From positions 199,830 to 233,600 of the forward strand of contig NZ_MJGI01000027.1 of NCBI RefSeq assembly GCF_001864835.1: a stretch of 33,771 nt of DNA, written 5' to 3'. How positions within the stretch are numbered: position 1 is the stretch's first letter; every line of letters begins with the position of its first letter. Under the pieces are notes generated by a model that was not told the origin of the DNA, made no database searches, and saw nothing but the letters and a program-made list of their open reading frames with translations. The stretch is from Curtobacterium sp. MCBA15_001. Its GTDB lineage: Bacteria > Actinomycetota > Actinomycetes > Actinomycetales > Microbacteriaceae. This document shows positions 1-8,204 of this stretch, piece by piece. The position numbers and the translations under genes are program-made.

Positions 1-2
1 CC

Positions 3-889
3 CCCCCCCCCGCGATCCGGCCATTCTCGATCGCACCGTTCCCCTTCGTGCCGGGGAGCGGCGTCGAGGACGTCGCGGGACATTGGTCGGCGCCCGACGG
101 CCTGCCGAAGCACGGTCGACTGGGCTCCGTGCAGATCCCGGCCGTGCACTCCGGGTTCGCCGCCCGTGACGCCGGCCTGTACCTGCCGCCGGCCGCCCTC
201 GTCCCGCACGCCCCGAAGTTGCCCCTGATGATCATGATGATGGGGCAGCCGGGCGATCCCGACCCGCAGTACGTGGCCGGGTGCTCGACCGGTTCGCAGC
301 CCTGCACGACGGGCTCGCTCCGATCGTCGTCGTCGCCGACCAGCTCGGCGACCCGTCCGTCGACCCGGGCTGCACGGACTCCGCCCGGTTCGGGAAGGTC
401 GAGACGTACATCACCAGGGACGTCGTCGAGTGGGCGAACGCGAACCTCGCCGTGGAGACGACCGCGGCGTCGCGGCTCATCGGGGGCTACTCGAACGGTG
501 GCGCGTGTGCACTGCTCTATGCCGCCCGCTACCCGGAGCGCTTCGGGAACCTCCTCGACGTGTCGGGCGAGACCTTCCCGGGCTCCGAGGACCCGGCCGC
601 GATGCTGCAGAATGTGTTCGACGGGGACCAGGCCGCCTACGACGCACAGAAGCCGGCGACGGTCCTGGCACGTCACCGGTACCCGCACTCCACGGCGGTC
701 TTCACCGCGGGGTCCGACGACCCCGTGTACGCCGCGGCCGCGCGGTCGTCCCGGGCTGCTGCGACGGCCGCCGGGTTCGACACCCGGTACGCGGAGGTCC
801 CGCACGGCGGCCCCGTGCTGGGGGCGATCTACGGGGGCTTCGAGAACTGCTTCACCGCGCTCTACCCACGCCTCGGCCTAGGCGACTAG
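3..889 (+). pseudogene. Alpha/beta-hydrolase esterase, 5'-incomplete and frameshifted
   Basis: This looks like a putative esterase of the esterase-D / enterochelin-esterase-like group, serine hydrolases that cleave ester bonds. The N-terminal part is read in the frame of position 3 up to about 280, and the C-terminal part in the frame that starts at GTG 281. The C-terminal part carries the nucleophile elbow GYSNGG, an acid-loop candidate (FTAGSDDPVY) and a candidate catalytic His in VPHGG. Restoring one G in the GGG at 279-281 joins both parts as ...YVAGVLDRFAALHDG..., so a single-base deletion explains the break. The 5' end runs off the window, which opens with an 11-C homopolymer. The lesion may be a real mutation or a base-calling error, because the neighbouring gene has the same kind of defect. 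The substrate is unknown. Confidence 0.7.
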
Positions 890-1205
890 CGCAGAACCGC
901 GCGCCGACCGCCCTGGACCGTCACGATCAAGCGACCGATTCTTGCCCGTTTTGTACGAGGAACTGCGCTGCACTCGGTCGTCTAGAGCGCACGTGGTCGA
1001 CGGTGCGGGGGTCCTGCTTGAGGAGCACGACCCCGGGTTACCGCCAATGTCGCGGACGGCTCGCCCAGTTGCGAGGCGACCATGGATCGGCGGAGGCCGG
1101 GTGAACCGTGGTCCTGCCCGATCAGCGTCCACCACTCCTGCTCATTCAGGTCGATCCCGCCGGGGGAGGCGTTACGTCGTGGACGTCACTCGAGGAGGAA
1201 AACGC
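890..1205. other. Gene-free stretch upstream of the dehydrogenase
   Basis: About 315 bp lie between the esterase stop and the dehydrogenase start. Open frames cross it, but their codon use is poor and they only extend the real dehydrogenase frame upstream. I see no convincing promoter hexamers or hairpin. The only clear signal is the ribosome binding site GAGGAGG at 1192-1198. Confidence 0.5.
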
Positions 1206-2023
1206 TTGAGCAAGACCTGGTTCATCACCGGCGCGTCGAAGGGCTTCGGCCGGGAATGGGCGGAAGCCGCCCTGGAACGCGGCGACTCCGTCGCCGGGAC
1301 CGCACGCAGCCCGCACGACGTGCAGGACCTCGTCGAGCAGTACCCGGACCGGTTCCTCGGGTTGCGACTCGACGTCACCGACCGCGCCGCGGACGTCGCT
1401 GCAGTGCAGCAGGCCGCCGAGCACTTCGGATCGCTCGACGTGGTCGTGAACAACGCTGGGTACGGCCACTTCGGCATGGTCGAGGAACTCGCCGAGGACG
1501 AGGTCCGCGCGCAGCTCGAGACGAACTTCTTCGGTGCGCTCTGGGTGACCCAGGCGGCGTTGCCGATCATGCGCGCGCAGGGCTCCGGACACGTGGTTCA
1601 GGTGTCGAGCATCGGCGGGATCAGCGCTTTCCCCTCGGTCGGCGCCTACCACGCGTCGAAGTGGGCGCTGGAGGGGCTCTCACAGTCCTTGGCGCAGGAG
1701 GTCGCGGGCTTCGGCATCCACGTGACGCTGATCGAGCCGGGCGGGTTCTCCACCGACTGGTCGGGCCCGTCGTCCAAGCACAGCGAGGAGGACCGGCGTA
1801 CGCCGACGTGCGCGAGGCAGCATCGAAGCGACCGTCCGCGAGCAACCGCGGTGAGCCGTCGGCGACGCGGTCCGCGATCCTCAAGATCGTCGACGCGGAC
1901 GAGTCGCCGCTCCGCGTCTTCTTCGGCAAGGCGCCGCTCGGGATCGCGGAGCAGGACTACGAGTCCCGCCTGGCCACGTGGCGGGAGTGGCAGCCGGTGG
2001 CCGAAGAGGCCCACGGCGCCTGA
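1206..2023 (+). pseudogene. Short-chain dehydrogenase/reductase with one frameshift
   Basis: Classical SDR family oxidoreductase, an NAD(P)-dependent cytosolic enzyme. It has the Rossmann motif TGASKGFG near the N-terminus, the NNAG motif, the catalytic Ser of VSSIGG and the YxxxK motif in YHASK. The start is TTG 1206, chosen because GAGGAGG at 1192-1198 sits 7 nt upstream and the family begins at this point (SKTWFITGASKGFG). The frame breaks near 1795: upstream it reads ...SEEDRR, while the true tail (YADVREAASKRP..., ending ...EEAHGA) lies in another frame. Adding one G to the GG at 1795-1796 gives ...EDRAYADV... and a 272-residue protein of normal size. The lesion lies after the catalytic residues. 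The substrate cannot be told from the sequence. Confidence 0.75.
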
Positions 2024-2028
2024 CGGTA

Positions 2029-2066
2029 CCGCCGAGGCGCGTCCACTCGGCGACGCGCCTCGGCGG
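2029..2066. terminator. Bidirectional terminator-like stem-loop
   Basis: A perfect 14-bp inverted repeat pairs CCGCCGAGGCGCGT (2029-2042) with ACGCGCCTCGGCGG (2053-2066) around a 10-nt loop. It sits 6 nt after the dehydrogenase stop and 19 nt beyond the stop of the convergent VOC gene, so it can serve both strands. No U tract follows it. Confidence 0.75.
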
Positions 2067-2084
2067 CGGGTCTCGGGCGGCTGG

Positions 2085-2531
2085 TCAGGGTCCGACCCGC
2101 GGCGCCGCCAACTCCAGGTTGATGTCGTCCGGGTCCTGCACCGACAGGATGACGAGTCCAAACGGTGGGAGATCGGTGACCTCGCCGTGGGTCACGCCAG
2201 CGTCGTCGAGTCGTCGTGCAGCCGCGTGGAGGTCCTCGACGGAACGGACCCGGAAGCTGAGGTGGTCCAGGCCGACCCGGTCCGGGTCGAACCGGTCCGC
2301 TCCGGATGCCACGGGTCGCAGGCCGAGCGTCTGGCCGTGGAACGTGAACGAGCAGCCGCCGAACGTGCGCCACGGGTCGTCGTGCACAGTCGGGTCATCG
2401 ATCTGGTTACTGAAGTCGCTCCCCGGTGGCATGCCGAAGAGCCGCTGATAGAAGGCTTTGCTGCGGTGGATGTCGGTCACGGTCAGCCGAATGTGTGAGA
2501 ACCCCTGCGGGGCAAAGATGCCGTTGATCAC
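2085..2531 (-). CDS. VOC / glyoxalase-fold protein
   Basis: Small vicinal-oxygen-chelate (glyoxalase/bleomycin-resistance/dioxygenase) protein of about 148 residues. It has two beta-alpha-beta-beta-beta halves: the first begins FSHIRLTVTDIHRSKAFYQ, the second is around LDHLSFRVRSVEDLHAAARRL, and it ends DPDDINLELAAP. His in the first strand, His in GLDHLSF and Glu in INLELAAP fit the usual metal-binding triad. Members include glyoxalases, dioxygenases and resistance proteins; nothing here separates them. I chose GTG 2531 because the fold starts a few residues downstream; GTG 2546 is an alternative. The open frame continues to 2711, but that extension lacks family similarity. It is convergent with the dehydrogenase and shares its terminator. 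Confidence 0.8.
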   Translation of the reverse strand: MINGIFAPQGFSHIRLTVTDIHRSKAFYQRLFGMPPGSDFSNQIDDPTVHDDPWRTFGGCSFTFHGQTLGLRPVASGADRFDPDRVGLDHLSFRVRSVEDLHAAARRLDDAGVTHGEVTDLPPFGLVILSVQDPDDINLELAAPRVGP

Positions 2532-3278
2532 GTCCCTACCCAACACCCCGTTACTACGGCGCGGGCCATGCGTTGCTTGGGCGGCGACGAGTTCCGGCCA
2601 TTGCGGAGCGTCGGATCTCGCAGAAGGATATCCCCTCGCTATCGAGCGGATTTCTCCCGCGACATCAGGGCGATTTTGACCGCGATTAAATCTGAGGTGC
2701 ACCTCCCGCATGCTGCGAAACAGTAGGGGAGCGAATGACTTCCTCCACTCGACGTCCCTGCGCGGAACCCCCTGCTGACGATCGAAACGCCAGCAGACGC
2801 GTATCTAAAGCAGCGGCCGATGCCATCTGGACCAGGGCTGCCCTTGCCCGGGTAAGCGTTGCGGAGCCTGTTGCACGAGCCGGCTCGGCGGTACCGAACC
2901 GGCTCGCGGGGACATGGGCGTCCCACCCCGCCCAGCCCCGTTGAACCCGAATCGTGGCTGGGCGAGCATGACAGAGGGGACAGGAAGGAAGCGTCGACGC
3001 CCGTATCGAACCAAGTGGCCGCTTCCCTCCCGCGGGCCAGACTGCGCCGCTTGCGGATTCGGGTTCCGCTATCTGGCACAGCATGCGCTTGTTCCCGTCG
3101 AACCGATAGGGGCAGGAGCAGATTGGTCAGCAATATCGGTGATCTTGCCGCAATTTGATGGGTTTGCTTCCCATCCGCATGCTGTGCGCGCATACTCCGT
3201 GCGACGGCGTTCATCGTCGTCGCACCAGGGCCCTCCCGGTGCGTACGAGTTGAGCCGCCTCGCCGAAGGAGCGACCCC
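2532..3278. other. Gene-free stretch of about 750 bp
   Basis: Several overlapping open frames occur on both strands, but none has a ribosome binding site, consistent codon use or a recognisable domain. The stretch is less GC-rich than its surroundings near 2640-2700. A weak promoter-like pair precedes the next gene: TTCCCA at 3168-3173 and CATACT at 3191-3196 with a 17-bp spacer. A decayed or transferred segment is possible but unproven. Confidence 0.4.
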
Positions 3279-3779
3279 ATGACGAACCAACCCGATGCAC
3301 CGTCCGTGGTGCTCAACCTGACGAGTGTCGTCGCCTCCGGACTCCCGAGCGATCTCGGCGCCGCTCCCGCGAGCCCGTTCTACGACGTCCCAGCGGTGTT
3401 CAACAGACGCCCAGCCCCTGCAGAGATGGACGCGCTCCGCGGTGCCGCTGCGCACGACTACCTCGCAGGGGCCGGCTACCCCGACGTGACCCTCGACGTG
3501 CGTGATCGGCGACTCATCATCAGTCACACCAACCTCGGCGAACTCGAGCACGGCCTCGCGACCACGATCGCGGACTACATCGACACCGTCAGCCGTGCCG
3601 CGCTCCTCGACCAAGAGCGCAAGCAGGATGCCGCACAACTCGACATGGAAGAGCGGACCGAACGCGCCGCGGAAGTGACACGAGCAGCGACACGTGTCCG
3701 ATTCATCCCGCACACCGTTGATCCCGCCGACGAACCGGACTCCGCCGCACTCGTGGAACACAGCACCGATGGCGGCTGA
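3279..3779 (+). CDS. Hypothetical protein (166 aa)
   Basis: I do not recognise this protein. The start is well supported: ATG 3279 follows GAAGGAG at about 3265-3271. The sequence has an uncharged N-terminus, a middle with short strands (LDVRDRRLIISHTNL) and a long charged helical stretch (SRAALLDQERKQDAAQLDMEERTERAAEVTRAATRV) that may form a coiled coil. There is no signal peptide or membrane segment. It overlaps or closely precedes the first AraC-type regulator, so the two are probably co-transcribed. Confidence 0.65.
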   Translation: MTNQPDAPSVVLNLTSVVASGLPSDLGAAPASPFYDVPAVFNRRPAPAEMDALRGAAAHDYLAGAGYPDVTLDVRDRRLIISHTNLGELEHGLATTIADYIDTVSRAALLDQERKQDAAQLDMEERTERAAEVTRAATRVRFIPHTVDPADEPDSAALVEHSTDGG

Positions 3780-3819
3780 TCCGAACCCGCAACCCAGCAG
3801 TGCGTCCAGTGAGGAGGCG

Positions 3820-4770
3820 ATGTCCTCGAAACCGGTGGCGATTGCGCTGTCCGGCCGAGACACGGACGCAGCGATCGCGTCGATAGGCGGGCTGTACGCG
3901 GGCCGGTCCTGGTACTCGTCGGCTGTGGACGAGGACTACTGGTTCCGCTACGTCGGCGTCGGCGATGCGCAGCTGAGCATCCGCCGGTCACAGCTGCACG
4001 GCTACCTTCGCGGGGAGATGGCAACTGAAAGTGACATCGTCGTGCACTGGCTGGACCGAGGGAACGCCCGCGTGGACCTGGGCAAAGACGAAACCCGGAT
4101 GGAGCCGGGCGTACCAACCCTGTTCCCCGTGGATCGCCTGTTCCGGGTCGCGGCGCGGGACTGGGACCAGCGGTTGGTCCACATCGGACGAGATCTGCTC
4201 CACGACGTCGCGCTCGAACAGGGGCTCGGCACTGACGTGATCCAATTCCAGGACGCAGGAGGTGTCGACGCAGCCGGTGCTGCGCTCTGGCGACGATCCG
4301 TGAGCAGCGCGATGCAGGTCCTCCAGACCGCCGGCGCAACATCGCTCGCGTGGCATGACGCCCGCCGGGAGCTCGTCCGAACGTTCCTGCGCCTCTACCC
4401 GCTGCGGGACCAGCCCACCCCAGTCCGGAGCGGAATGCGATCTGACCGCCGGCTACGCCTCGCGGTGGCGTTCATCGAAGCCCACGCGGATCAGCCGCTG
4501 ACCGTCACCCTGATCGCGTCAGCCTCCGACTTCAGCATCCGCGGCTTGCAAGACGCGTTCCAGCGCACCTACGACCAGACCCCGACCGCATACCTGCGCG
4601 AGACCCGATTACGACGCACCCGGGAGCAACTTCTCCTCACGCACCCTGGCGAATCATCGATTGCGGAGGTCGCTCGGGCATGGGGATTCACCCACCTGGG
4701 CCGCTTCGCCGCGGAGTACAAGAGCCTCTTCGGGGAATACCCCAAAACCACGCTCCGATCCCGACGCTGA
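3820..4770 (+). CDS. AraC-family transcriptional regulator (first of two)
   Basis: DNA-binding regulator of about 316 residues. The N-terminal two-thirds resembles the AraC-binding-like sensing domain (FRYVGVGDAQLSIRR..., FPVDRLFRV). The C-terminal ~100 residues form the double helix-turn-helix: TLIASASDFSIRGLQDAFQR is the first, IAEVARAWGFTHLGRFAAEYKSLFGEYP the second, the latter matching the AraC signature. ATG 3820 is chosen because GAGGAGG (3811-3817) lies just upstream, although spacing is tight; ATG 3769, overlapping the end of the previous gene, is an alternative. A clear paralogue follows at 5173. The effector and targets are unknown. Confidence 0.85.
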   Translation: MSSKPVAIALSGRDTDAAIASIGGLYAGRSWYSSAVDEDYWFRYVGVGDAQLSIRRSQLHGYLRGEMATESDIVVHWLDRGNARVDLGKDETRMEPGVPTLFPVDRLFRVAARDWDQRLVHIGRDLLHDVALEQGLGTDVIQFQDAGGVDAAGAALWRRSVSSAMQVLQTAGATSLAWHDARRELVRTFLRLYPLRDQPTPVRSGMRSDRRLRLAVAFIEAHADQPLTVTLIASASDFSIRGLQDAFQRTYDQTPTAYLRETRLRRTREQLLLTHPGESSIAEVARAWGFTHLGRFAAEYKSLFGEYPKTTLRSRR

Positions 4771-5172
4771 CCACCATCAACTGCACCGATGAGCGGCACC
4801 GCCGACACGCATGGTCTCGTCGGACGCGACGGCGAAGCTGACAGCGATCGCCTGCGGATTTCGGACCACCGCTCCGCATCCGAGCCCGGCGACCAGAGAC
4901 TGGCCATCGGCTGCGCTGCTCGACTTCGGGGTTGAGCAGCGCAGCCTCGACGTTGCACGCCGGAAATAGTTGGTCCGTAGCGACGTCGCGCTGACGGGGC
5001 CACGGCCGGGAAGTCCGTTGATGGGCTTGCGGATGGGGAAACCTATTTTGAGCACAGCAGCGCCATCGTCCTATCCCTGATCCATCCAGGTCGCACACGT
5101 CCTCGTCCGCAGACCCCCCCCGACCCGAGGGATGCTGGTGGGACTGCTCGTAGGGAGCGGCTGGGCCGCGAT
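4771..5172. other. Intergenic region between the two AraC genes
   Basis: About 400 bp without a supported gene. Besides the strong inverted repeat at 4910-4945, I see no motif I can defend. The second half probably carries the promoter of the second regulator. Confidence 0.45.
4910..4945 (+). terminator. 12-bp stem-loop, probable terminator
   Basis: GCTGCGCTGCTC (4910-4921) is perfectly complementary to GAGCAGCGCAGC (4934-4945), with a 12-nt loop. It lies 140 bp after the first AraC gene. It lacks a U run, as is common in high-GC actinobacteria, so it could equally be a regulatory palindrome. Confidence 0.55.
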
Positions 5173-6213
5173 ATGTTCGGGCGCGGAGAGTTTGCCTTCG
5201 CCTTCGGCTTGGGGCTGCGCGAGGATCAGTGCCGTACCACGCCGGTGATCTCACGGTTGGAGCGGACGGTGGAGCAGCAGCCTGACCGGTTCGATGTGTC
5301 CGGGTCGAGTTTGGGCGAGGCGCGGGCCGTGTTCGAGAGCGGCTACGACGGCTCGGAGTTTCGTGTCGAGCCGTTGTCGATGCCGACCGAGTACCGGTAC
5401 AGCAGCATCGGAGATGACGGTGTCTCGTTGCGGAGCACCGTGCTGCGGGCGGATGGTCGCGGCACGATCAGTACCGGCGGCGACGTCGTGGTGTCGTGGT
5501 TGACCAGCGGTTCCGGAATGTTCCGCGCGGCGGGGGCGGATGTCTCCGCTGTGCAGGGCCGCCCGAATCTGTACCCGGTCGGGGAGCGATTCGGTTTCCA
5601 CTACGTCGACTCCAGCATCAGCCTCGTCCAAGTCGATGCTGGGTTCCTGGCCCGGCTGGCCGGGGTTGAGGGCGCCGTTGGTGGGCTCGGGTTCAATGCG
5701 GACGCTGTTCCGGATGTCGACGATGTCCGTCGGTGGAACTTGGCGCTCCGCTCTGCGGCGCCGGCGCTGCTGGACGCGTCTGCGCCGGATCTGGCTCGGA
5801 CGGAGGGTCGGATGCTGATCGCCGCGGCCGTGTTGCGTCTGTTCCCCCCGACGGTCGGGATGCCGGCGGCGTTGCTGCTGCCGAAGAACGTGCGGGTGCG
5901 TGCTGCAGTGGAGTACATCCACGCGAACGCGGACCTACCGATCACGGTTATCGACGTCGCCGAGGCGGTGGGTGCGAGTGTCCGAGCGCTGCAGAGCGCG
6001 TTCCAGCGTCACCTGGAGTCGACGCCGAACACGTACCTGCGGAACGTGCGTCTCGACCGGGTCCGTGCGCTGCTGCTCCGTGCGGATCCCGCAGTAGCCA
6101 GCGTCGCTGGGATCGCGTCCGCGTGGGGGTTCCTGCACCTCGGCCGGTTCGCGGCCACCTACACGCAGCGTGTCGGAGAGAAACCCTCCGCCACCCTCCG
6201 CCACACCTGGTGA
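5173..6213 (+). CDS. AraC-family transcriptional regulator (second of two)
   Basis: Paralogue of the gene at 3820. The sensing domain spans roughly residues 60-200 (YRYSSIGDDGVSLRS..., LYPVGERFGFHYVDSS). The C-terminal HTH pair is VIDVAEAVGASVRALQSAFQRHLESTPNTYLR and IASAWGFLHLGRFAATYTQRVGEKPS. The start is uncertain: ATG 5173 gives 346 residues with an unusual 24-residue leader, and GTG 5245 would give a more typical length. Tandem AraC regulators of one subfamily often arise by duplication and may sense related ligands. No obvious target operon follows. Confidence 0.8.
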   Translation: MFGRGEFAFAFGLGLREDQCRTTPVISRLERTVEQQPDRFDVSGSSLGEARAVFESGYDGSEFRVEPLSMPTEYRYSSIGDDGVSLRSTVLRADGRGTISTGGDVVVSWLTSGSGMFRAAGADVSAVQGRPNLYPVGERFGFHYVDSSISLVQVDAGFLARLAGVEGAVGGLGFNADAVPDVDDVRRWNLALRSAAPALLDASAPDLARTEGRMLIAAAVLRLFPPTVGMPAALLLPKNVRVRAAVEYIHANADLPITVIDVAEAVGASVRALQSAFQRHLESTPNTYLRNVRLDRVRALLLRADPAVASVAGIASAWGFLHLGRFAATYTQRVGEKPSATLRHTW

Positions 6214-6333
6214 CGCCGCACCACTGGTCGCGCAACGCATCTAGTCGCGCACGCTCCTGCCGGCGCACCTCCGGATGGGTGCCCGTCGTCGCGGCCCCGG
6301 CACGGTGAATGTCCTCGATGCGCCGGAACGCGG

Positions 6334-6356
6334 CGGGGTTCCATCAGCGAACCCCG
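6334..6356. terminator. 8-bp stem-loop after the second AraC gene
   Basis: CGGGGTTC (6334-6341) pairs with GAACCCCG (6349-6356) around a 7-nt loop, about 120 bp beyond the AraC stop. There is no U tract. A terminator or an upstream regulatory element of the small gene at 6495 is plausible. Nothing else was found in 6214-6494. Confidence 0.45.
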
Positions 6357-6494
6357 GGATCGGCGGGAGCAGCCGTAGCGTTCCCATCAGTCGGCGGCAC
6401 TCGCTCCCGACGCCCAGCATCCGCAGGATCCACCGACCGACCATCCGGTCATCGGCGGGGAGCACCCGGGTGCGATTCCCGCTTGGAGGCCGTC

Positions 6495-6686
6495 ATGGCC
6501 CATCACCTTCACCCCACGCCTCGGCTGAGCGATCTGCGCGCTGACCCGCGCGAGTGGCTCCGCCGCGGCATGCTCTCCCCGACCGCCTTGGACGCGCTCG
6601 TCTCAGCACGCGTCAACGGACCGATCGCCGGTCCACACGATCACGCGGACCCGACCTACGCCGAATTCTTCCCCGCGGTCGCCTGA
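6495..6686 (+). CDS. Small hypothetical protein (63 aa)
   Basis: A short gene with a very good ribosome binding site, TTGGAGG at 6483-6489, 5 nt before ATG 6495. The product starts MAHHLHPTPRLSDLRADPREWLRRGML. It is His-rich at the N-terminus and ends TYAEFFPAVA. There is no signal peptide, membrane segment or recognised domain. The composition suggests a small soluble protein. The ribosome binding site is the main reason to call it real. Confidence 0.55.
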   Translation: MAHHLHPTPRLSDLRADPREWLRRGMLSPTALDALVSARVNGPIAGPHDHADPTYAEFFPAVA

Positions 6687-6838
6687 TTCCGCCCGCGGCT
6701 CACCGTCCACCTGATCGCACCACACCAGCGATACCGCACGCGCTACCGTCCGAGCTCGACCTCGGAGGGCTCCTCCCTGCCCGCGCCGACGGTGTCCTTT
6801 TCTCCTGCTCCGCCTCCGCGGGGCCCCGTGACCGGTCC

Positions 6839-7069
6839 GTGACCGTGTTCACGCATCATGTCGTCATCGACTCCGGCCATGCACCCCCGGGCCCGGAAAC
6901 GCTCGACCGTGCAGCGATCGCATCATGGTCAGCCGACATCACTGACGACACCGTTCAGGTCCGCATCGACGACGCAACCCAACACCACGCTGGCCTCCCT
7001 TCCAGCTTCCACGACGTCCTCGTCGCAGCCCTCACCCACCATCTCGGTCAAAGCGGCCCACACCGATGA
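6839..7069 (+). CDS. Hypothetical protein (76 aa), start uncertain
   Basis: The frame ending at 7069 keeps coding-like third positions from about 6760 onward. GTG 6839 is the first usable start in the well-behaved part (product begins MTVFTHHVVIDSGHAPPGPE). No clear ribosome binding site is visible, so the real start may lie elsewhere. No family is recognised. The His/Asp content (DDATQHHAG, FHDVLVAALTHHL) has no diagnostic value. Confidence 0.35.
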   Translation: MTVFTHHVVIDSGHAPPGPETLDRAAIASWSADITDDTVQVRIDDATQHHAGLPSSFHDVLVAALTHHLGQSGPHR

Positions 7070-7106
7070 CCAGGCCACACCCCGCACTCGCGCGACGATG
7101 ACCACA

Positions 7107-7316
7107 TCACACCTCGTCGCTCCGAAGCCGTTGTTCTACTCGGCCGTGGACGATGTCTGTGTAGCCAGACCGCTCGATCTCTCGTCGGATGAGAAGTCTG
7201 ATGGACATGCCCGCATCGTGCTGACGCTCCCACCAGTCGAGCACTGAGGTGTCGACCTTCGGAATCGAGATCCGCTTACGCTCGGACGTGCCGTCCGCGG
7301 CTTCCATCTTCGCCAT
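7107..7316 (-). CDS. Small plasmid-maintenance-like protein
   Basis: About 69 residues with the core KRISIPKVDTSVLDWWERQHDAGMSIRLLIRREIERSGYTDI, cut here as one helical DNA-binding-like unit. A short basic strand (RISIPK) followed by two helices, one ending in SIRxLIxxEIxxxGxxD, is the pattern I associate with small ParR/StbB-like plasmid partition proteins of Gram-positive plasmids. Usually such proteins follow an actin-like ParM gene; none is present here, so this may be a solitary relic or have another role. ATG 7316 has AGGA a few bases upstream; ATG 7319 is adjacent. The family assignment is an inference. Confidence 0.5.
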   Translation of the reverse strand: MAKMEAADGTSERKRISIPKVDTSVLDWWERQHDAGMSIRLLIRREIERSGYTDIVHGRVEQRLRSDEV

Positions 7317-7482
7317 CATGTCCTGTTCCGATCGGGGCTCGCTTCTCAGTCTCCTGTTCCGGCTGGCAGACGTCGAACCGACGGGCCGGACTGATCCTGT
7401 TTCGGGCTGACATCTCGCGCGGAGAGAGCCACGGCTGAGGGCGTAGCCGCCGCGATCGATCAGGTTCGTTCGTCGTATTCAA

Positions 7483-7503
7483 CGGCGTAGGCCGGTTACG
7501 CCG
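7483..7503 (-). terminator. 7-bp hairpin downstream of the antitoxin-headed cluster
   Basis: CGGCGTA (7483-7489) and TACGCCG (7497-7503) pair around a 7-nt loop, about 30 bp after the last stop of the minus-strand cluster. It is probably the end of that transcript. Confidence 0.45.
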
Positions 7504-7531
7504 GCGATTGGTCAGACCCACCGGCGAGCTC

Positions 7532-7993
7532 CTAGGACAGCACTCTGGGCCAAGCGAGCGTGCCCTCGGCCTCGAGGCGGTTCAACTGCTCGATCAGGCG
7601 TTCTCGTGGGATCGAGTAGAGCCTTGGCTCCTGAACTGCCGAGCCCACGCGGTGAACCACCTCATAGCCGCGCTTCTCCGCGGGAGCAAGGAACATTGCG
7701 ACACCAGACGGAAGCTCGAAGTACCACGTGTCGTACACCCGCGCCGCACCGAGGTGGCCGCGTCGCAGCGAAAGCCATCCTCGAGGCACCAGCACTTCGT
7801 CGAGCGCGCTATCTAACCCTAGTTCGTAGTCGTCGTCATCGAATTCAGCATCGGTTCCGTCTTCGAAGTCCATCGGTGTTCCTTCCCAGAAATTGCTGTC
7901 GTCATTATGGAAGCCGAGCGCAGAGGGGTCGCCGGCTACTAGGAAGCGCTTCGCGATCTCCCGCTCAGTCCCCGGCGTCGTCGATGCCCAGAC
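7532..7993 (-). CDS. Hypothetical acidic protein, third gene of the antitoxin-headed cluster
   Basis: About 153 residues if it starts at GTG 7993, overlapping the preceding gene by 29 bp. ATG 8044 is a longer alternative, and neither has a good ribosome binding site. The product has a strongly acidic linker (DFEDGTDAEFDDDDYELGL), then a structured half (VYDTWYFELPSGVAMFLAPAEKRGYEVVHRV) and a charged C-terminal helix (IPRERLIEQLNRLEAEG). I recognise no domain. In particular it is not a RES-domain toxin, the usual partner of the antitoxin type encoded upstream. Its place as the last gene of a tight three-gene minus-strand operon suggests it works with the other two. An effector role is a hypothesis. 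Confidence 0.55.
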   Translation of the reverse strand, partial: VWASTTPGTEREIAKRFLVAGDPSALGFHNDDSNFWEGTPMDFEDGTDAEFDDDDYELGLDSALDEVLVPRGWLSLRRGHLGAARVYDTWYFELPSGVAMFLAPAEKRGYEVVHRVGSAVQEPRLYSIPRERLIEQLNRLEAEGTLAWPRVLS

Positions 7994-8204
7994 GTCGAAG
8001 AGCGGGCCCGTACGCCTCGATCTGAGACAAGAAGATGAGCTCAACCCAATCGGTGATGTTGCTCCTCTCCTCGTCGGTCAGTTGCTCCCAGGAACCGAAA
8101 GTGGCTCTGCCGGATTGACTTAGATGCCCCGTGACTACTCGAGCGGTTTCTTGGGCGTGAACTCGATGAAAGTCGTTCTCTCCTGAACTGAGCGATGCGC
8201 TCAC
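7965..8204 (-). CDS. Small hypothetical protein (79 aa), middle gene of the cluster
   Basis: GTG 8204 overlaps the TGA of the upstream gene (GTGA), the clearest sign of translational coupling in the cluster. The product is mostly helical: FHRVHAQETARVVTGHLSQSG, then WEQLTDEERSNITDWVELIF, then IEAYGPALRRLGID. No domain is recognised and there is no membrane segment. The size and coupling fit an adaptor or small toxin/antitoxin partner, but nothing in the sequence settles this. Confidence 0.55.
   Translation of the reverse strand: MSASLSSGENDFHRVHAQETARVVTGHLSQSGRATFGSWEQLTDEERSNITDWVELIFLSQIEAYGPALRRLGIDDAGD

Noticed and set aside
942..1205. Upstream extension of the dehydrogenase frame
   Set aside because: The strong ribosome binding site at 1192-1198 and the family N-terminus fix the start at TTG 1206.
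2639..3316. Overlapping open frames on both strands between the VOC gene and the 3279 gene
   Set aside because: There is no ribosome binding site, domain or consistent codon use.
6465..6495. tRNA T-arm-like sequence (CGGG-TGCGATT-CCCG) before the small gene at 6495
   Set aside because: No matching acceptor, anticodon or D arm can be drawn upstream; it probably reflects chance pairing.
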